Position numbers and translations under genes: made by a program
NCBI GenBank assembly: GCA_020342235.1
Contig: CP073218.1
Span: 992,001 to 1,056,000 of the forward strand
DNA: 64,000 nucleotides
Direction of reading: 5' to 3'
Source: Saccharomycopsis phalli
Lineage: Eukaryota > Ascomycota > Saccharomycetes > Ascoideales > Saccharomycopsidaceae
The notes under the pieces: model-generated
The model's input: only the letters and a program-made list of their open reading frames with translations
Told to the model about the DNA's origin: nothing
Database searches by the model: none
Part shown: in pieces, positions 9,448-21,299 of the stretch
Position numbering within the stretch: position 1 is the stretch's first letter
How the letters are laid out: each line of letters starts with the position of its first letter

Positions 9448-12400
9448 ATGGCGTACCGAATCTTGGTACTATATTTGGCTGCCATTGGTGCAATTTATTT
9501 GCTCATAGGCAGCATTATTATATGTTTGACTCCTTTCTTTGGCCAGGTGCGGCTTCTCAAATTTCGGAACGTCCAGTTGCGTAAGTTTGGGTATTATTTG
9601 AGCTATGTCAAGCGGCAAGTGGTGCTAGTGTTTCGACTTAGCAATGTACAAATTGCCATTGATGTGGGAAAGAAGAGAAAGGAGAGGGGAAGAGAAGGGG
9701 AAAGAGAAGTGGAAGAGAAAGAAGTGGAAGAGAAAGAAGTGGAAGAGAAAGAAGTGGAAGAGAGAAAAGTGGAGAATGAAAAACTGCAAGTGCAAAATAC
9801 AAAACTTGCCAACAGGCTTCTTGGACCCATTTTAATATTTGGCGGAGGGATAATTGCCAGGTACTTGTCCAATTTGGCCTTTTTCTTCTACGACATTGAG
9901 CTAGTCTTGTACAATGGACAGAGGAGCAACAACCAGCTAGTGGTGAATTTGGGCCGGCTCAAAATTACAAACAAATTCTCCATCAAGCGTGAGCTCGTAT
10001 CTGTGGAAAGCGACTTGCTAATCAGCCGGATTTCGCTCAACCACGACACCCCTTTGGCAAAAAACGTCAGTGCAAACATCAGCTTCAACCTCGATTTAAA
10101 CACGCGCAAAATCTCCAAGGTGATTGTCACCATTGGAAACCAGCTGCTCGATTTACCATTGTATGATATTCTCCAGGCATTGTTGCCGTTTATACCCGAA
10201 AACCGTGTTTCCGAGGAATCAGCCGATTCCAACGAACGAGCCAAATCCCGGTTCACGGCTCCGTCACGATCACAGACGGATGAAATTGCCCAGCTGCACC
10301 ATTGCAAGGAAGAGAAATTGCGGATTTTCCTTGCCAAATTGCAAGCAAAGTTGCACAAGATTGTGCAGCTGACCAAGGTGCTTGAGCAGGTCAATTTCAA
10401 TCTCTCGAACATCACCATTGACCAGATGTACTTGTTTCTCACGCGGGTCAATAGGAAAAACTGCCACTCTATCTTTGAACGGCTCAAATCGTCGCCCGAG
10501 TCGCAATTTCTCAAGAGTGTCTACTTCCAGGCCAACGTGGCAAAACTCAACGTCAACATCAGCAAACTCACCAAGGACTCACCTGGATTCCAGTTGCTCT
10601 TCAACTACGACGACAGCTCGCTCCAATACATGGCTTCTGTGATGGATCTTCGGGTTTCGGTCCACTTGAAGGACAATCCCACGGTCGAGTTGATGCAGGT
10701 GCCAAGTGTGGACTTTAATTTGCAGACAAATGTGGCATTTCAGACGTGGAAGATGCTCAGCGACAGGAAATATAACGGCAATAGTGTGGTGAAAGTCATT
10801 AGTCACGTTTCGTCGCCGATAGTCGACATTAGCAGTGTGTATTTCGGGATCTTGGCGCTCCATTTCAAGCAGGTGAAGCACTTTTTCAAGCTCGCGGGCC
10901 CCAAGCCGCAAAAGAAGGAGCTGCTCTTGTCCAACTACATTTTCAACTACTTCTATTCGTCGGTGTCACGATTTCTCCCTCGCGTGTACCTCAAATTCAC
11001 CATCGAAGATCCGATCTTTCTTCTCAAGCTCGTGGACAAGGATACTCTCAAGACGTTGGCTTTCCTGTTGAACACCATTGGGTTTTCGATCCACAGCAAG
11101 AAGAAGTACTTCAACGGGAACCGCAACATTCTCCAGACGTCGCTCTTCAACAAGCTCGAGTTTTCGGGCATCAGAGCCACGTACCAGCTGGCAAAGTACA
11201 TGCAGAAGGACGTGTTTGACGACTCGTCGCTCGAGGAGGAAATTTTGTCGAGCGAGTTTGTCAATTTCCGCTTGGACTTGGAGGACTTGCCGAATTTGAA
11301 CGTCAACTCGACCGTGATGTTCCAGAGTCTCCATGTGAACTTGATCAATCTCGATGTGCTCGTTGGGTTGTCGGACATTTTGGACGATATCTATGCCAAA
11401 GTGCACTACTTTTACAACTCCGAGAAGTCAGAGGCAGTTTCTGCGGTGGTGAATCCCCACTTGGTGCCTCCACACACAAAGCCGTACCGTCGTTCGTTGA
11501 AATACCAAAAGGAGCAGTACAAGTCGCGGCTTTTTGACCAGTTGCCGCAGTGGATGACCCAGTTTAAGTTCAACTTTATTGACTTGAAAGTCGTCATTGG
11601 GTCGAGAAGCGTGCTCATCCCCAAGGAGTTGATGAAGACCAGCTGCTCCATCAATGAAAACGACATGAAGTATGGCAATCTCCGCAAAGTGGAGTATGTT
11701 GTTGGGGTCGTGAGTATGGACTTGGTCAATTATAATAAAAAGGACACGTCTGACGAGAAGTCCATACTCCCGAGTACCCTTGATCTTGATTTTGACGACG
11801 ACAAGTCTGAAGTGTCTTCAATGAATGTCAACAACTCGTTGTGGGACGTTGTCACTGAGGTGAAGGACGTGGCGATTAATGTGTATGATTATTATAATGA
11901 CGACTTTAGATGCGTGAATTTCGTCAAGGTGCCAAAAGTCGAGATAATAGTGTCTTCGATTGCCAATGAGGATGTTTTGTCGGCTGACGGTGATGCAGCG
12001 TCGAGCCACATGTTTGGGTTTTCTAATGGCTCAGATGTTTCTTCGGATGGCTCATATGTTCCTTCGTGTAACCCAGATATTCCTTCGCATAACCCAGATA
12101 TACCCTCATCAGCATACTTAAAAGTCGTGACCACCATCCCCGACATCAAGATCCACTACTCAGTCTACATCCACTTCATCATCATATCGTCAGTGGCACT
12201 TTTAAAAAACACCGTGCTAGGCCGCAAGAAAGTCAAAACCGCTACGCCGTCGGCAGCACATCCCAAAAAAATCCTGTTGAAACAGTTTGTCAAGACCACA
12301 GTCAACATCAACTACATCGACATGGACGTGGACTTCCTGTTGGACTTCAAGATGAAGTTCCAGTTGGTCAAGAATGCGATTCTGGTGCAATTTGAGCAGG

Positions 12401-15400
12401 ACGCGTTGTTCACCTGCCGGCTTCTACGGATCAGCGTGCCGTCGCCAAGCTACAAAGGATACTACGAGCGGCTTTTGGTGGTCAACGAGGTGACGTTTGT
12501 GCTCCATTTGGCGGAGTTGCAGACGTTCAAGCAGGCAGTGAGAAAGTTGCAGACCTCCGGCAACACCAATGTGGATTTGCGGTCGTTGGAGGTGGGCAAG
12601 TTGTCGTACAATTCGTCACGATTGTCGATCCCGTTCAAGTTTATCATCCACAAGATCTTTGACAACATTGGAGTGCTCAAGAAGATTATCAAGTACTTGA
12701 ACGGTGCGCTTGAGAGTCCCGATGTGGACATGTCGCCGAGCTACATACGAAGCATTCCGATAATCCCCAATGTGCAAATCAAGGCAAACAAGTTTCTATT
12801 CAACATCGACGACGATCCGTTTGAGGCGCAGCTCAATATGATTTTCCAGTCGGGATTGCCTGAGCAGAGAGCAAGAATCTCGAAGCAGCAGCAGTTTGAT
12901 AAGCTAGCGCGTCGGCACAAGGAGTATTCGGTGGAGTACATGGGCGACTACAGCATCCGGATCCAGGACCGGAGAAGCGTGTATGTGTATGATAACGACA
13001 CGTTGTACCAGATTGTGGATGGTGAGCGGAGCACGAGTCTGAATGGGACGGTGCTAGACATGTACCGGAAGTGGGAGCTTCTCCAGCGGAACATGACCAA
13101 GTCGTGGCAGTACAAGATCCGGCTTTTCAAGAAGCATATGCAGCAGGAGATTTCGAGCCACGCGGCATACTTGTGGAGGTTCAAGGACAAGAGCATGCCG
13201 CGGGATTTCAACCACAAGATCATGGACGGGATTGTGGCGCCTCCGCTTCTCAGCTCGATCATTGAGAACATCAACTTGTGCATTTCGACCGTGGACTTTT
13301 GCATTGACGACTTGCCGGAGTATCTATACAAGATTGGCAAGGGCATGCCGCGGGACACCAAGTATCAGATGTTGATTCCAATGAAGCTTGACTTGAAGTT
13401 TTCGGAGTTGCGGATCCATCTCCGGGACTTTCCGCTTCCGTTTGTGTATATTCCATGTCAGAGTGGGAGCGGGAAGGCATCGGGCAAGTCCAAGGAGCAA
13501 TCTTCGAGAGAGAAGTTTAAACTGGAGATTCCAGCCTCCAGAGAGGAGTCCAAGGAGAAATCTTTGAGAGAACAGTCCGAGGACACTCCAGCCTCTAGAG
13601 AAAAGTCCAAGGAGAGGTTTTCCAAAGACTTGCCAAAAGTAGAGGAGCAATTTTCCAAAGACTTGCCAAAAGTAGAGGAGCAATCTTCCAAAGACTTGCC
13701 AAAGATGGAGATGGGAGGCTCCCAAGACTTGCCAAAAGTAGAAGTGGTCCGAGCTTCGGGAGAAAAACTCGACTCACCATTGGGAAGCGCAATTGTCGGC
13801 AACATTGTCATTGCAGAAGAGTACGTCAACAAACCAGAAAACATCATGGAGTTGTTCATCCCATTGGTGCAAGACCTCCACCCAAGCGGACAGTACTACA
13901 GCATGAAGGTACCAAAGACCCTTGCGTCGGTCAAGACGTTTCTCAACTTGGACATGCAAATCAACTCCAAGGACGCAACGCGCATCACCTGGGGCGCGAG
14001 TTTCCAGCCGACGATCCAGCAGGTGATGTTGATCTTTGATGGGTTCACCAAGCCGCCAATCGACCCGTCGGACAAGGTCGGGTTCTGGGACAAGCTCCGG
14101 GCGAACATCCACGGGCGGATCCAGTTGAAATGGAGCCGCGAGGGACGGCTCGATGCGCTTTGCAAGGCGTCGAGAGACCCGTACCGGTTGTTGCACCAAG
14201 ATGCGGGGTTTATTCTCTCGTTTAGCGACGACGTGGTGGTGGATATCAACAAGCACGACGATCCGATGCGATTTATCTCGGTGGCAGCACACAAGATCCG
14301 GTGGATTTCGCCGGCCCATTTGAATCAGCCGTTGCTCGTATGGTCGCGAAGCTCGGAGGAGTCGGTGTTTCTTCCTGGGATTCGGGGGTTTAACATGAAT
14401 TATTTGGGAGGGTATTACTTTTGCACTGGTGGAGAGACGATGTTTTCGCCGTTGCCTGCGCCATATTATCTGAAGATTGTTGTGGAGGTTACTGGGCGGG
14501 TTGAGTTTAAGTGTGGGATATTATTTGAGAGAAAGGAGGAGGAAAGGGGGGATGGAAGGGAAAGGGAGGAAAGGGAAATGGAGGAGGAAAGGGAAAGGGA
14601 GGAAGAGGAAAAGGAGAAAGAGGAAAAGGAGAAAGAGGAAAAGGAGAAAGAGGAAAAGGAGAAAGAGGAAAAGGAGAAAGAGGAAAGGCCAGATAAAAGG
14701 GAAAAGGTGAATGAAAAGCAAGATGGAAAGGAAACGGAAAATATAAAGCAAGGTGCAAAGGAAAATATAAAGCAAGATGCAAAGGAGAATGCAAAGAATG
14801 CAAAGCAAGATGCAAAGGAAAATTCCATCAGACCATCCCACCAATTCATCCCGCACTACAAAGTACAACTCACAAACCCAGACTACGTCAAAAACCCCGA
14901 AACATACGACGCGTATCGCGGATTCCGGAGCGACTACATCCACTTGGCATTGAGCTTGGTGCTGACCCACGAGTCATACAACAGCATCCATTGCAGCCCC
15001 AACACCCTCGACTCGTTCTTCAACTGGTGGAAGATGTTCTCGGGGAACATGTCGCTCCCGATCCGCCACGGACGCATCTTTGGGCCCAGCAAGCCCAGCA
15101 AGAAGTTCTCCATGTACCTTGCAACCATCAAGTACTTGTTTGAGCTCCAGCCGCTCTACGTGTGTCACATGTGCCGGGATCAGCGCGTCGGCAAGCTGGA
15201 GGAGGACTCGTTCAGCATGACCGGCATCAAGGGCAAGATCGAACGGTTCAGCGTCGATTTGCACCAGCGGAAGGAGCCGACAGTGGTGCACAAGGAGATC
15301 CTCAACACCACCAAGAAGACCATGAAGATGAAGTTCCACGTTGGTGAGTTGGACGTGCTGAACATTGACTTTCGATTGGTGCATGGAGTGTTTGCCAACA

Positions 15401-17982
15401 ACGAAAAGACCGAGCTCAGAGTGTTTGACAGCGATGTCTCGTGGTTTGACTACAACGACTTTGAAGAATTGTCCTATCCGAGCATCCGAGGCTTGAGGCC
15501 CGAGGTGTCGATCCATCCCATGATGTTTGCTCCACGGATCATGTACATTCGCCGTGTGGCTTCGGGCCCAGAGCCGTTGCACCAGTATACCAATGATAAT
15601 TCGCACCGGTGTCTTCTTGACCGGACGTCGCCGGTTGATGCTCAGGCCGAGCTTCTTCTTGCGCGGATTGACGAGCTTGAGCAGCAGAAGCCGCACTTGA
15701 CTGGTCATGACTTGACGGTGTTGAAGGAGCTGCTCAAGGAGGTGCAAGAGAGTTATGAGGCGCTCCGGCAGGACGATACTGTGCTTGACGACGATTATGA
15801 CAATCAGTTTTTCATCCACAACATGTTGCTCAAGTGGACGGTGTACAACCGGAACTTGTTTTTCCGGTTCATCCACCTCATGAGTGTGCATCGGGCCATG
15901 GCATATTACATGGGCAATGATAGTCTCCGGAGCATTCTGCAGCAGCGTGAAGATTCCAAGAGTTCAGTGGTGCTTTCTCCAGTGGGGAAATCGAATATCC
16001 AAGTTGATCCAGCACTTTTGTCAGTTGAAACAAATCTCAATGTCAAAGCATCGCCTTGCCCAGCTGAAAATCACAATGTCAAAGCATCACCTTCCCCAGC
16101 TGAAAATCACAATGTCAAAGCATCATCTTCCCCAGCTGAAAATCACAATGTCAAAGCATCACCTTCCCCAGCTGCCCAATGTGACCCCGTGAAAGAATTC
16201 CAAAAAGACCTCCGGTACGTCAGCCTGGCCATGATGTTCCACTCAGACGACTACTACGTCCGCTTGATTCTGCCGCAAATCCAACTAATCGATAAACACT
16301 CCAGCGACTCATGCTTGTTGGTGGTTGCACCTCGCATCGAGTGTCACGTGATCAGGATCCAGCAGAAGCGGAGCAAGCGCGAAAAGAGCGAGGTCTTGGA
16401 GTATTCAGACACCGTTGAGACGCGCCACGGCGCGGTGTTGCGCCAGGCAAGCATCTTTGCGTTTTCCCGGCGCGACGTCCTTGAATCCACGTCGTATTTC
16501 GCCAAACGAGCATATGGCACCACCAGCAGCTGGCCGCCATGGCTAGGGGCCGAATTGAACACCAACGGGCTTGTGCTTGCACGGAACTTGATTCTCGAAA
16601 AGACCAGCATGTTTTTGCGCTACGACCGGATGTCCAGCAGCGTGGTGAATGAGACCGAGCGGAAAAACAAGCTCATCTTCAAGGTGCCAAAAGTCACCAT
16701 CTCGTGCGACTCGGAGCAGTACAGCACGTTGTACAGCTTGACCGTCGGGTTGCTCTTGTACAGCGAGCCGTCGTCCAAGGATTTGTCCAGCAAACTAGAG
16801 AAGTTGGCCATGAAGTCGTCCTTGAAGGAGGTCTCGGATCTCCACGACCAGGTGCAGCTGTTGCAGCAGGAGATCCGCATCCTCGCGGCGTTGGAGAACC
16901 AGTACGTCATCCAGAGACACTACTTTGACCCGCAGCAGGAGCAGGAGTTTGCCCTCATCCAGTATGAGAAGCGCACGCTCTTGAACGAGTTGTACATCCT
17001 CATGAGGTCCATTTCCCTTGGCGGATCCCAGCAGGGAAACCAAATCGAGTGGGACGTCGCTGCTGACTCCATAATCTGCCATATGTTGGTTGGTGATCGC
17101 CAGCCGTTTATCGACGTTGCACTCAGCAACGCAAAGTTCCGGCGCAAGGAGATCTTTGACGGGTCCAACGACAACATTCTCACCGTCGGAATGATGCAGG
17201 GCTTTAACCTAACCGGCGACACATACTACCAGGACATGTTGTCGCCGTTGGACGACACAAATGACGACCTGGACCTCGACCGGCTGGACTTGATTGTCGC
17301 AAAGTGGTCCATGCAGAAACCCGTCGGTGGTATCAAGGTCATGAAGTACTTCCACGTCGCCATGCGGCCAGTGAAGCTCCAATTGGACCAGCAGACGGGC
17401 CAGGCGATTTTCCAGTATTTTTTCAAGGACCGTGTGCCGGGAGAGGGAAACGTCGTGGGGGTGTTTGATGGCGGTGAATTGGATGTCGATGCCATTGAGA
17501 TTGAGGAGGATGATGAGGAGGAGGCATCGTCAGCAGGTTCGCTGTCCGTGGACCCATTTCTTGTGCGGAAATCGTCCACAAGCTCGCTCAAGAGCGACCG
17601 GACCGATGAGTTGCATCCAAACGAGCAGGTCGAGACGATGTTGAGTCGCGCAAGCAGCAACTTCAACATTGAGTCGTTCAAGCTCTCTGAGATTTCGTTG
17701 TGTATTTCGTACAAGGGCATGGGCAAACAGCGGCTTGTGTCGGTGAATAACTTCTTGATCCGGCTTCCGACGATTGTGATTACGCGGCAAATTTTGTCGT
17801 TTTACGAGATTACTGTGTTTATCAAGAAGGTCGTGGTGAAATTGGTGCTCCAGCACTCGGGGAAGTTGATTGGAAACAAGTTGAAGAGCCACCGGGTGAA
17901 GAAGGTCAAGGAGCCTTTGGAGCAGTTGAGGCGGTATGATCAGTTTGTGAGTATTGAGGATTTGGAAAGAAAGGGTGGGTGA
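9448..17982 (+). CDS. FMP27: Bridge-like lipid-transfer protein Fmp27 (Hob1/Hobbit family)
   Basis: 2844 aa in one exon. An N-terminal membrane anchor (about residues 5-30) is followed by a long beta-rich body, as in repeating-beta-groove lipid-transfer proteins that bridge the ER and plasma membrane. Two Pfam-naming motifs are visible: GFWDK at residues 1545-1549 and WPPW at 2362-2365. The C-terminal part (KWTVYNRNLFFRF region) matches the Apt1/Fmp27 domain. The length is close to that of yeast Fmp27 and Ypr117w (about 2500-2630 aa). The excess is explained by four low-complexity insertions: about 72-113 (Glu/Lys), 1344-1438 (SKDLPKVEEQ repeats), 1691-1794 (EKEEK repeats) and 2191-2244 (four NHNVKASPSPAE-like units). 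Csf1 is the main alternative, but GFWDK and WPPW favour Fmp27. Confidence 0.92.
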   Translation: MAYRILVLYLAAIGAIYLLIGSIIICLTPFFGQVRLLKFRNVQLRKFGYYLSYVKRQVVLVFRLSNVQIAIDVGKKRKERGREGEREVEEKEVEEKEVEEKEVEERKVENEKLQVQNTKLANRLLGPILIFGGGIIARYLSNLAFFFYDIELVLYNGQRSNNQLVVNLGRLKITNKFSIKRELVSVESDLLISRISLNHDTPLAKNVSANISFNLDLNTRKISKVIVTIGNQLLDLPLYDILQALLPFIPENRVSEESADSNERAKSRFTAPSRSQTDEIAQLHHCKEEKLRIFLAKLQAKLHKIVQLTKVLEQVNFNLSNITIDQMYLFLTRVNRKNCHSIFERLKSSPESQFLKSVYFQANVAKLNVNISKLTKDSPGFQLLFNYDDSSLQYMASVMDLRVSVHLKDNPTVELMQVPSVDFNLQTNVAFQTWKMLSDRKYNGNSVVKVISHVSSPIVDISSVYFGILALHFKQVKHFFKLAGPKPQKKELLLSNYIFNYFYSSVSRFLPRVYLKFTIEDPIFLLKLVDKDTLKTLAFLLNTIGFSIHSKKKYFNGNRNILQTSLFNKLEFSGIRATYQLAKYMQKDVFDDSSLEEEILSSEFVNFRLDLEDLPNLNVNSTVMFQSLHVNLINLDVLVGLSDILDDIYAKVHYFYNSEKSEAVSAVVNPHLVPPHTKPYRRSLKYQKEQYKSRLFDQLPQWMTQFKFNFIDLKVVIGSRSVLIPKELMKTSCSINENDMKYGNLRKVEYVVGVVSMDLVNYNKKDTSDEKSILPSTLDLDFDDDKSEVSSMNVNNSLWDVVTEVKDVAINVYDYYNDDFRCVNFVKVPKVEIIVSSIANEDVLSADGDAASSHMFGFSNGSDVSSDGSYVPSCNPDIPSHNPDIPSSAYLKVVTTIPDIKIHYSVYIHFIIISSVALLKNTVLGRKKVKTATPSAAHPKKILLKQFVKTTVNINYIDMDVDFLLDFKMKFQLVKNAILVQFEQDALFTCRLLRISVPSPSYKGYYERLLVVNEVTFVLHLAELQTFKQAVRKLQTSGNTNVDLRSLEVGKLSYNSSRLSIPFKFIIHKIFDNIGVLKKIIKYLNGALESPDVDMSPSYIRSIPIIPNVQIKANKFLFNIDDDPFEAQLNMIFQSGLPEQRARISKQQQFDKLARRHKEYSVEYMGDYSIRIQDRRSVYVYDNDTLYQIVDGERSTSLNGTVLDMYRKWELLQRNMTKSWQYKIRLFKKHMQQEISSHAAYLWRFKDKSMPRDFNHKIMDGIVAPPLLSSIIENINLCISTVDFCIDDLPEYLYKIGKGMPRDTKYQMLIPMKLDLKFSELRIHLRDFPLPFVYIPCQSGSGKASGKSKEQSSREKFKLEIPASREESKEKSLREQSEDTPASREKSKERFSKDLPKVEEQFSKDLPKVEEQSSKDLPKMEMGGSQDLPKVEVVRASGEKLDSPLGSAIVGNIVIAEEYVNKPENIMELFIPLVQDLHPSGQYYSMKVPKTLASVKTFLNLDMQINSKDATRITWGASFQPTIQQVMLIFDGFTKPPIDPSDKVGFWDKLRANIHGRIQLKWSREGRLDALCKASRDPYRLLHQDAGFILSFSDDVVVDINKHDDPMRFISVAAHKIRWISPAHLNQPLLVWSRSSEESVFLPGIRGFNMNYLGGYYFCTGGETMFSPLPAPYYLKIVVEVTGRVEFKCGILFERKEEERGDGREREEREMEEEREREEEEKEKEEKEKEEKEKEEKEKEEKEKEERPDKREKVNEKQDGKETENIKQGAKENIKQDAKENAKNAKQDAKENSIRPSHQFIPHYKVQLTNPDYVKNPETYDAYRGFRSDYIHLALSLVLTHESYNSIHCSPNTLDSFFNWWKMFSGNMSLPIRHGRIFGPSKPSKKFSMYLATIKYLFELQPLYVCHMCRDQRVGKLEEDSFSMTGIKGKIERFSVDLHQRKEPTVVHKEILNTTKKTMKMKFHVGELDVLNIDFRLVHGVFANNEKTELRVFDSDVSWFDYNDFEELSYPSIRGLRPEVSIHPMMFAPRIMYIRRVASGPEPLHQYTNDNSHRCLLDRTSPVDAQAELLLARIDELEQQKPHLTGHDLTVLKELLKEVQESYEALRQDDTVLDDDYDNQFFIHNMLLKWTVYNRNLFFRFIHLMSVHRAMAYYMGNDSLRSILQQREDSKSSVVLSPVGKSNIQVDPALLSVETNLNVKASPCPAENHNVKASPSPAENHNVKASSSPAENHNVKASPSPAAQCDPVKEFQKDLRYVSLAMMFHSDDYYVRLILPQIQLIDKHSSDSCLLVVAPRIECHVIRIQQKRSKREKSEVLEYSDTVETRHGAVLRQASIFAFSRRDVLESTSYFAKRAYGTTSSWPPWLGAELNTNGLVLARNLILEKTSMFLRYDRMSSSVVNETERKNKLIFKVPKVTISCDSEQYSTLYSLTVGLLLYSEPSSKDLSSKLEKLAMKSSLKEVSDLHDQVQLLQQEIRILAALENQYVIQRHYFDPQQEQEFALIQYEKRTLLNELYILMRSISLGGSQQGNQIEWDVAADSIICHMLVGDRQPFIDVALSNAKFRRKEIFDGSNDNILTVGMMQGFNLTGDTYYQDMLSPLDDTNDDLDLDRLDLIVAKWSMQKPVGGIKVMKYFHVAMRPVKLQLDQQTGQAIFQYFFKDRVPGEGNVVGVFDGGELDVDAIEIEEDDEEEASSAGSLSVDPFLVRKSSTSSLKSDRTDELHPNEQVETMLSRASSNFNIESFKLSEISLCISYKGMGKQRLVSVNNFLIRLPTIVITRQILSFYEITVFIKKVVVKLVLQHSGKLIGNKLKSHRVKKVKEPLEQLRRYDQFVSIEDLERKGG

Positions 17983-18059
17983 ATTAGGTGGGGGAGTGGG
18001 TGAGTGGTGAGCGAGTAAGATAAATGTACAATTGAATAGTGATATAATGTACAATTGAA

Positions 18060-19572
18060 TGTAATAAAATGGGTTACATTTCTTTCGAAAGCTACAATAA
18101 TCCTTTTGTTTTCGCATGCTTTTGGCTACGCACCATTTCCATTTTATAGTAACTGTCTAGTCTTTATCAATTATCTAGTCTTTATCAATTATCTAGTCTT
18201 TATCAATTGTCTAGTCTTATCAATTGTCTAGTCTTTATCAATTGTGCTTCTTCCTTTTATCCGTTGTGCGTCATCTCTTGATGAATCACCAGTTTGAAGA
18301 TCAAATCCCAATAGCCTTTGCCCTACTCTGACAAGGTCATTTCATGCAAGTATAAATAACCCGACTTTTCTCTAAATTGTCGACTGAATATATTTTAGCC
18401 ATTGCCAACCCGTATCCTAGTTACTATATTACATGGAGGTCGCACCAATAACAAATCAACACACTCCAACAATAACCAACACCCACCGATTAAATCGATA
18501 CTCTTTTCCATCTACAAACCCTACTGTGGAGATTCTTGACGATATTATCCCAGCACTTTGTCCAAAACACTTTTTAATCTCACCACTTTTTAATCTCACC
18601 ACTTTTTAATGATCTTCGTGCCTTGACCAAAATAATCCACTCTTTATCCAACTCAAACACAATGCAGAGATTATCAAAACAACCTCGGACCTCAAAATAT
18701 CTATACTAAGCTTAATGCAAAAACACCCACCTTTCAGCAAAATGCCAACACTGTTTGACTATTGGAACAGCTTGCCGACAAACTTTATGCTACCTACAGA
18801 GACTGTCGCAGTTTGCTCCAGCAAGCATCACGTTCTCATTATCTTACTTCTCAATCAAGATACCCTCAACCAATATCTATCCTACCTAATACGTACCAAT
18901 CATCCAGACTAATAAACACTGGTATCACCATAACATATGATAAACGTCCTTATCTATCCCAGTTTCCGGTAACCTAGTGTCCCTGGAACCAAAACCGTGT
19001 GCAAGTCATCTCTGAATATTATCCCCGATCTCAACGAGTGTACAACACTCTCCGAGTCTTTTTATTTAAATACTGATGTTCATAACTCCTCAGCACCCAC
19101 TTCAGACCTTTTGGTCGCTAATATTGCTGGCTTGACAGCAAGAGGGGGAGTAGAGTCAGAAAACAACAAGGATCCGTGTATGATGACAGAGTTGGTAACG
19201 AAACTTTTGAGACTCTCAACTACTTTGACCAAATTAAAGAAAAGTTTTGAGTGCCAAACGCAAAGCTAAAGGTTTTGTTGTCCAGATCAAGTTTCAAGGA
19301 CCAGACATTGAAGAAATTTACCAATGGCTCCGTCTCAGTGAGCTACGCACCATTTCCACTTTATAGCAATTGTGCTAGTCTTTTATCAATTGTGCGTTAT
19401 CTCTTGCTGAAATCACCAGTTTGAAGATAAGAACTAAGGCCTATTGGGATTAGTTCTTTTCTGACGAAAGGTTATTTCATCTTCAGGTATAAATAACTCG
19501 ACTTTTCTCTGAATTGTCAAGTGAATATATTTAGATATTTTACCAAACTCGTATTTTAGTTGCTAGATTACA
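18060..19572 (+). mobile_element. Internally deleted Ty-like LTR element (broken)
   Basis: It is bounded by TGTAATAAAA and AGATTACA and flanked by the 5-bp direct repeat TTGAA (18055-18059 and 19573-19577). The left LTR is about 18060-18433. The right LTR resembles it from about 19341 onward. The interior of roughly 0.9 kb has only short gag-like scraps and no reverse transcriptase, so it is broken, or a non-autonomous derivative moved by a relative. The intact duplication argues for insertion as a unit. Confidence 0.7.
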
Positions 19573-20689
19573 TTGAATGGTAATATGATAATGTATCAGT
19601 GATACGATAATATAAAAGTGGTGATAATATAAAAGTGGTGATAATATAAAAGTGGTGATAATATAAAAGTGGTGACAATATAAAAGTACTGAGTTGTATA
19701 ATAATAATGTTACATAAGGCTATAGCTATACTAAGCTCCCAGAGGAGATTTATACTTTGCCGTCTACGACTAACGATGGTGCTGGTATGTCGTCATCGAA
19801 AGAAAACTCGGCAACGGAGATATAAACTTTTGACTAGAGTTTGTAAATAGGTAATGAGTATTGGAGGGGCAATGAGCTTTTGCCTAGCTCTTTAGAGTGG
19901 TAATATACAAGTGGTAACCTACAAGTGCTCAGTGGTAATCTACAATTGCTAAATGTTAATCTACAAATGCCAAGTGAAAATCTACAAATGCTAATTTACA
20001 AATGCTAATCTAGAAATGCTAATTACAAGATATGTCATCATGGTCCAGTCGTGACCATCTGACGTAGTACTAAACAATAGATGTAAATACACCGTTGTGT
20101 AAAAATCAAGTGGGATGCCTGACGCATGTCTTAGAAATGTGGGCTGGCCGATGGAAAATATGGGCGACAAAAGAACCAGGCGCTATCTGCAATGTAGGAA
20201 ACGTGTAGGGGACAAAAGCAATTAATTGCTCATTTATGTAATTTAGGAGGTCGACCCGCAACGGAGATACCAGAGGCCCGTTAAAGTTTAACAGGCCCGC
20301 AGACGGGTTTTTCATCTAGAGTGGATTGTTGGGACTTGGCAATACATTGAGGGCAAACAGAGGAGAAGCGGAGGTTTTTCGCCAGGACCAACTGGGATTA
20401 AAGGGTCTTGGTATGCACCGTTGGATGGCGGGAATATCCGAGTCGGCAAAGCTGTTGATTGGACGGTGGTGATTTACGAGTTGTTTAGCCGCACTGCATA
20501 GACCATGATCGTGCATTGATAAGCAATTTCAGCCTGAGTTGCAGAGACAACAACAGTTGCATAACAATAAGAAAGCGTTGCATAACAATGGGAAAGCGTT
20601 GCATAGATAATAAGGAAAGAGCCGCGGAGACAGGTCTGGAATAGGAGATGATGATTTGTGAATAATGAGTGGTTTGTGAATTCCAGGGC

Positions 20690-20780
20690 AGAGCGAGGTG
20701 AGGTGTGAATATGGATGGGTGACGAGGTGTGAATATGGATGGGTGACGAGGTGTGAATATGGATGATGATTAGTGAGGTG
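20690..20780. repeat. 24-bp tandem repeat, about 3 copies
   Basis: The unit GAGGTGTGAATATGGATG plus GGTGAC is repeated about three times. No coding content. Confidence 0.8.
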
Positions 20781-21299
20781 AGGTGTGACGAAATTTGAAA
20801 TTGTATTTAATTTGATGGAAATTGCGTTACGAAAATAGCCAGGGACAATGGGGGAGGTTGCTAAACTTTATGCAGCACGATAGCACATCGATGTCACGTG
20901 ACATGTAATCTAGTGGCAGATCCTGGTGGAGGGATACTTGGTGGAGGAGTTGAGGTGACGTGAGCAATGGATCAAGGGAAATGAGTTGGCAGAAAAAGCT
21001 CGGAGTTTTACGGGTGGAAAAGGATAGAGTGGATAAGGAGGCGGAAATGGATGGGATGTGGAGAGTTGATGGGTGTGGAAAGTGGATGGGATATGGAGAG
21101 TGGAATTGAATAGATGAAGTTGGACTTGTATCTGCGTAGGCATGCGACATTTGTCATGCATGGAGGAAATGTGGACTAAAAAAGGGGAGAAATGGACAAG
21201 TTGAGGGAGAAATCAGGAGATGAGAATTGAGCAAGGGGAGAGTAGGAGTATTTTGGTGGTAGGTTGCTAATCTTGCCAGTGGGGTATACATGTGTGACC

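Noticed and set aside
14974-15891. 305-codon minus-strand open frame
   Set aside because: Antisense to FMP27 within its conserved body; no family resemblance.
20106-20516. Two adjacent minus-strand short frames with somewhat protein-like sequence
   Set aside because: No recognisable domain; probably decayed repeat-derived sequence. Too weak to call as a gene.
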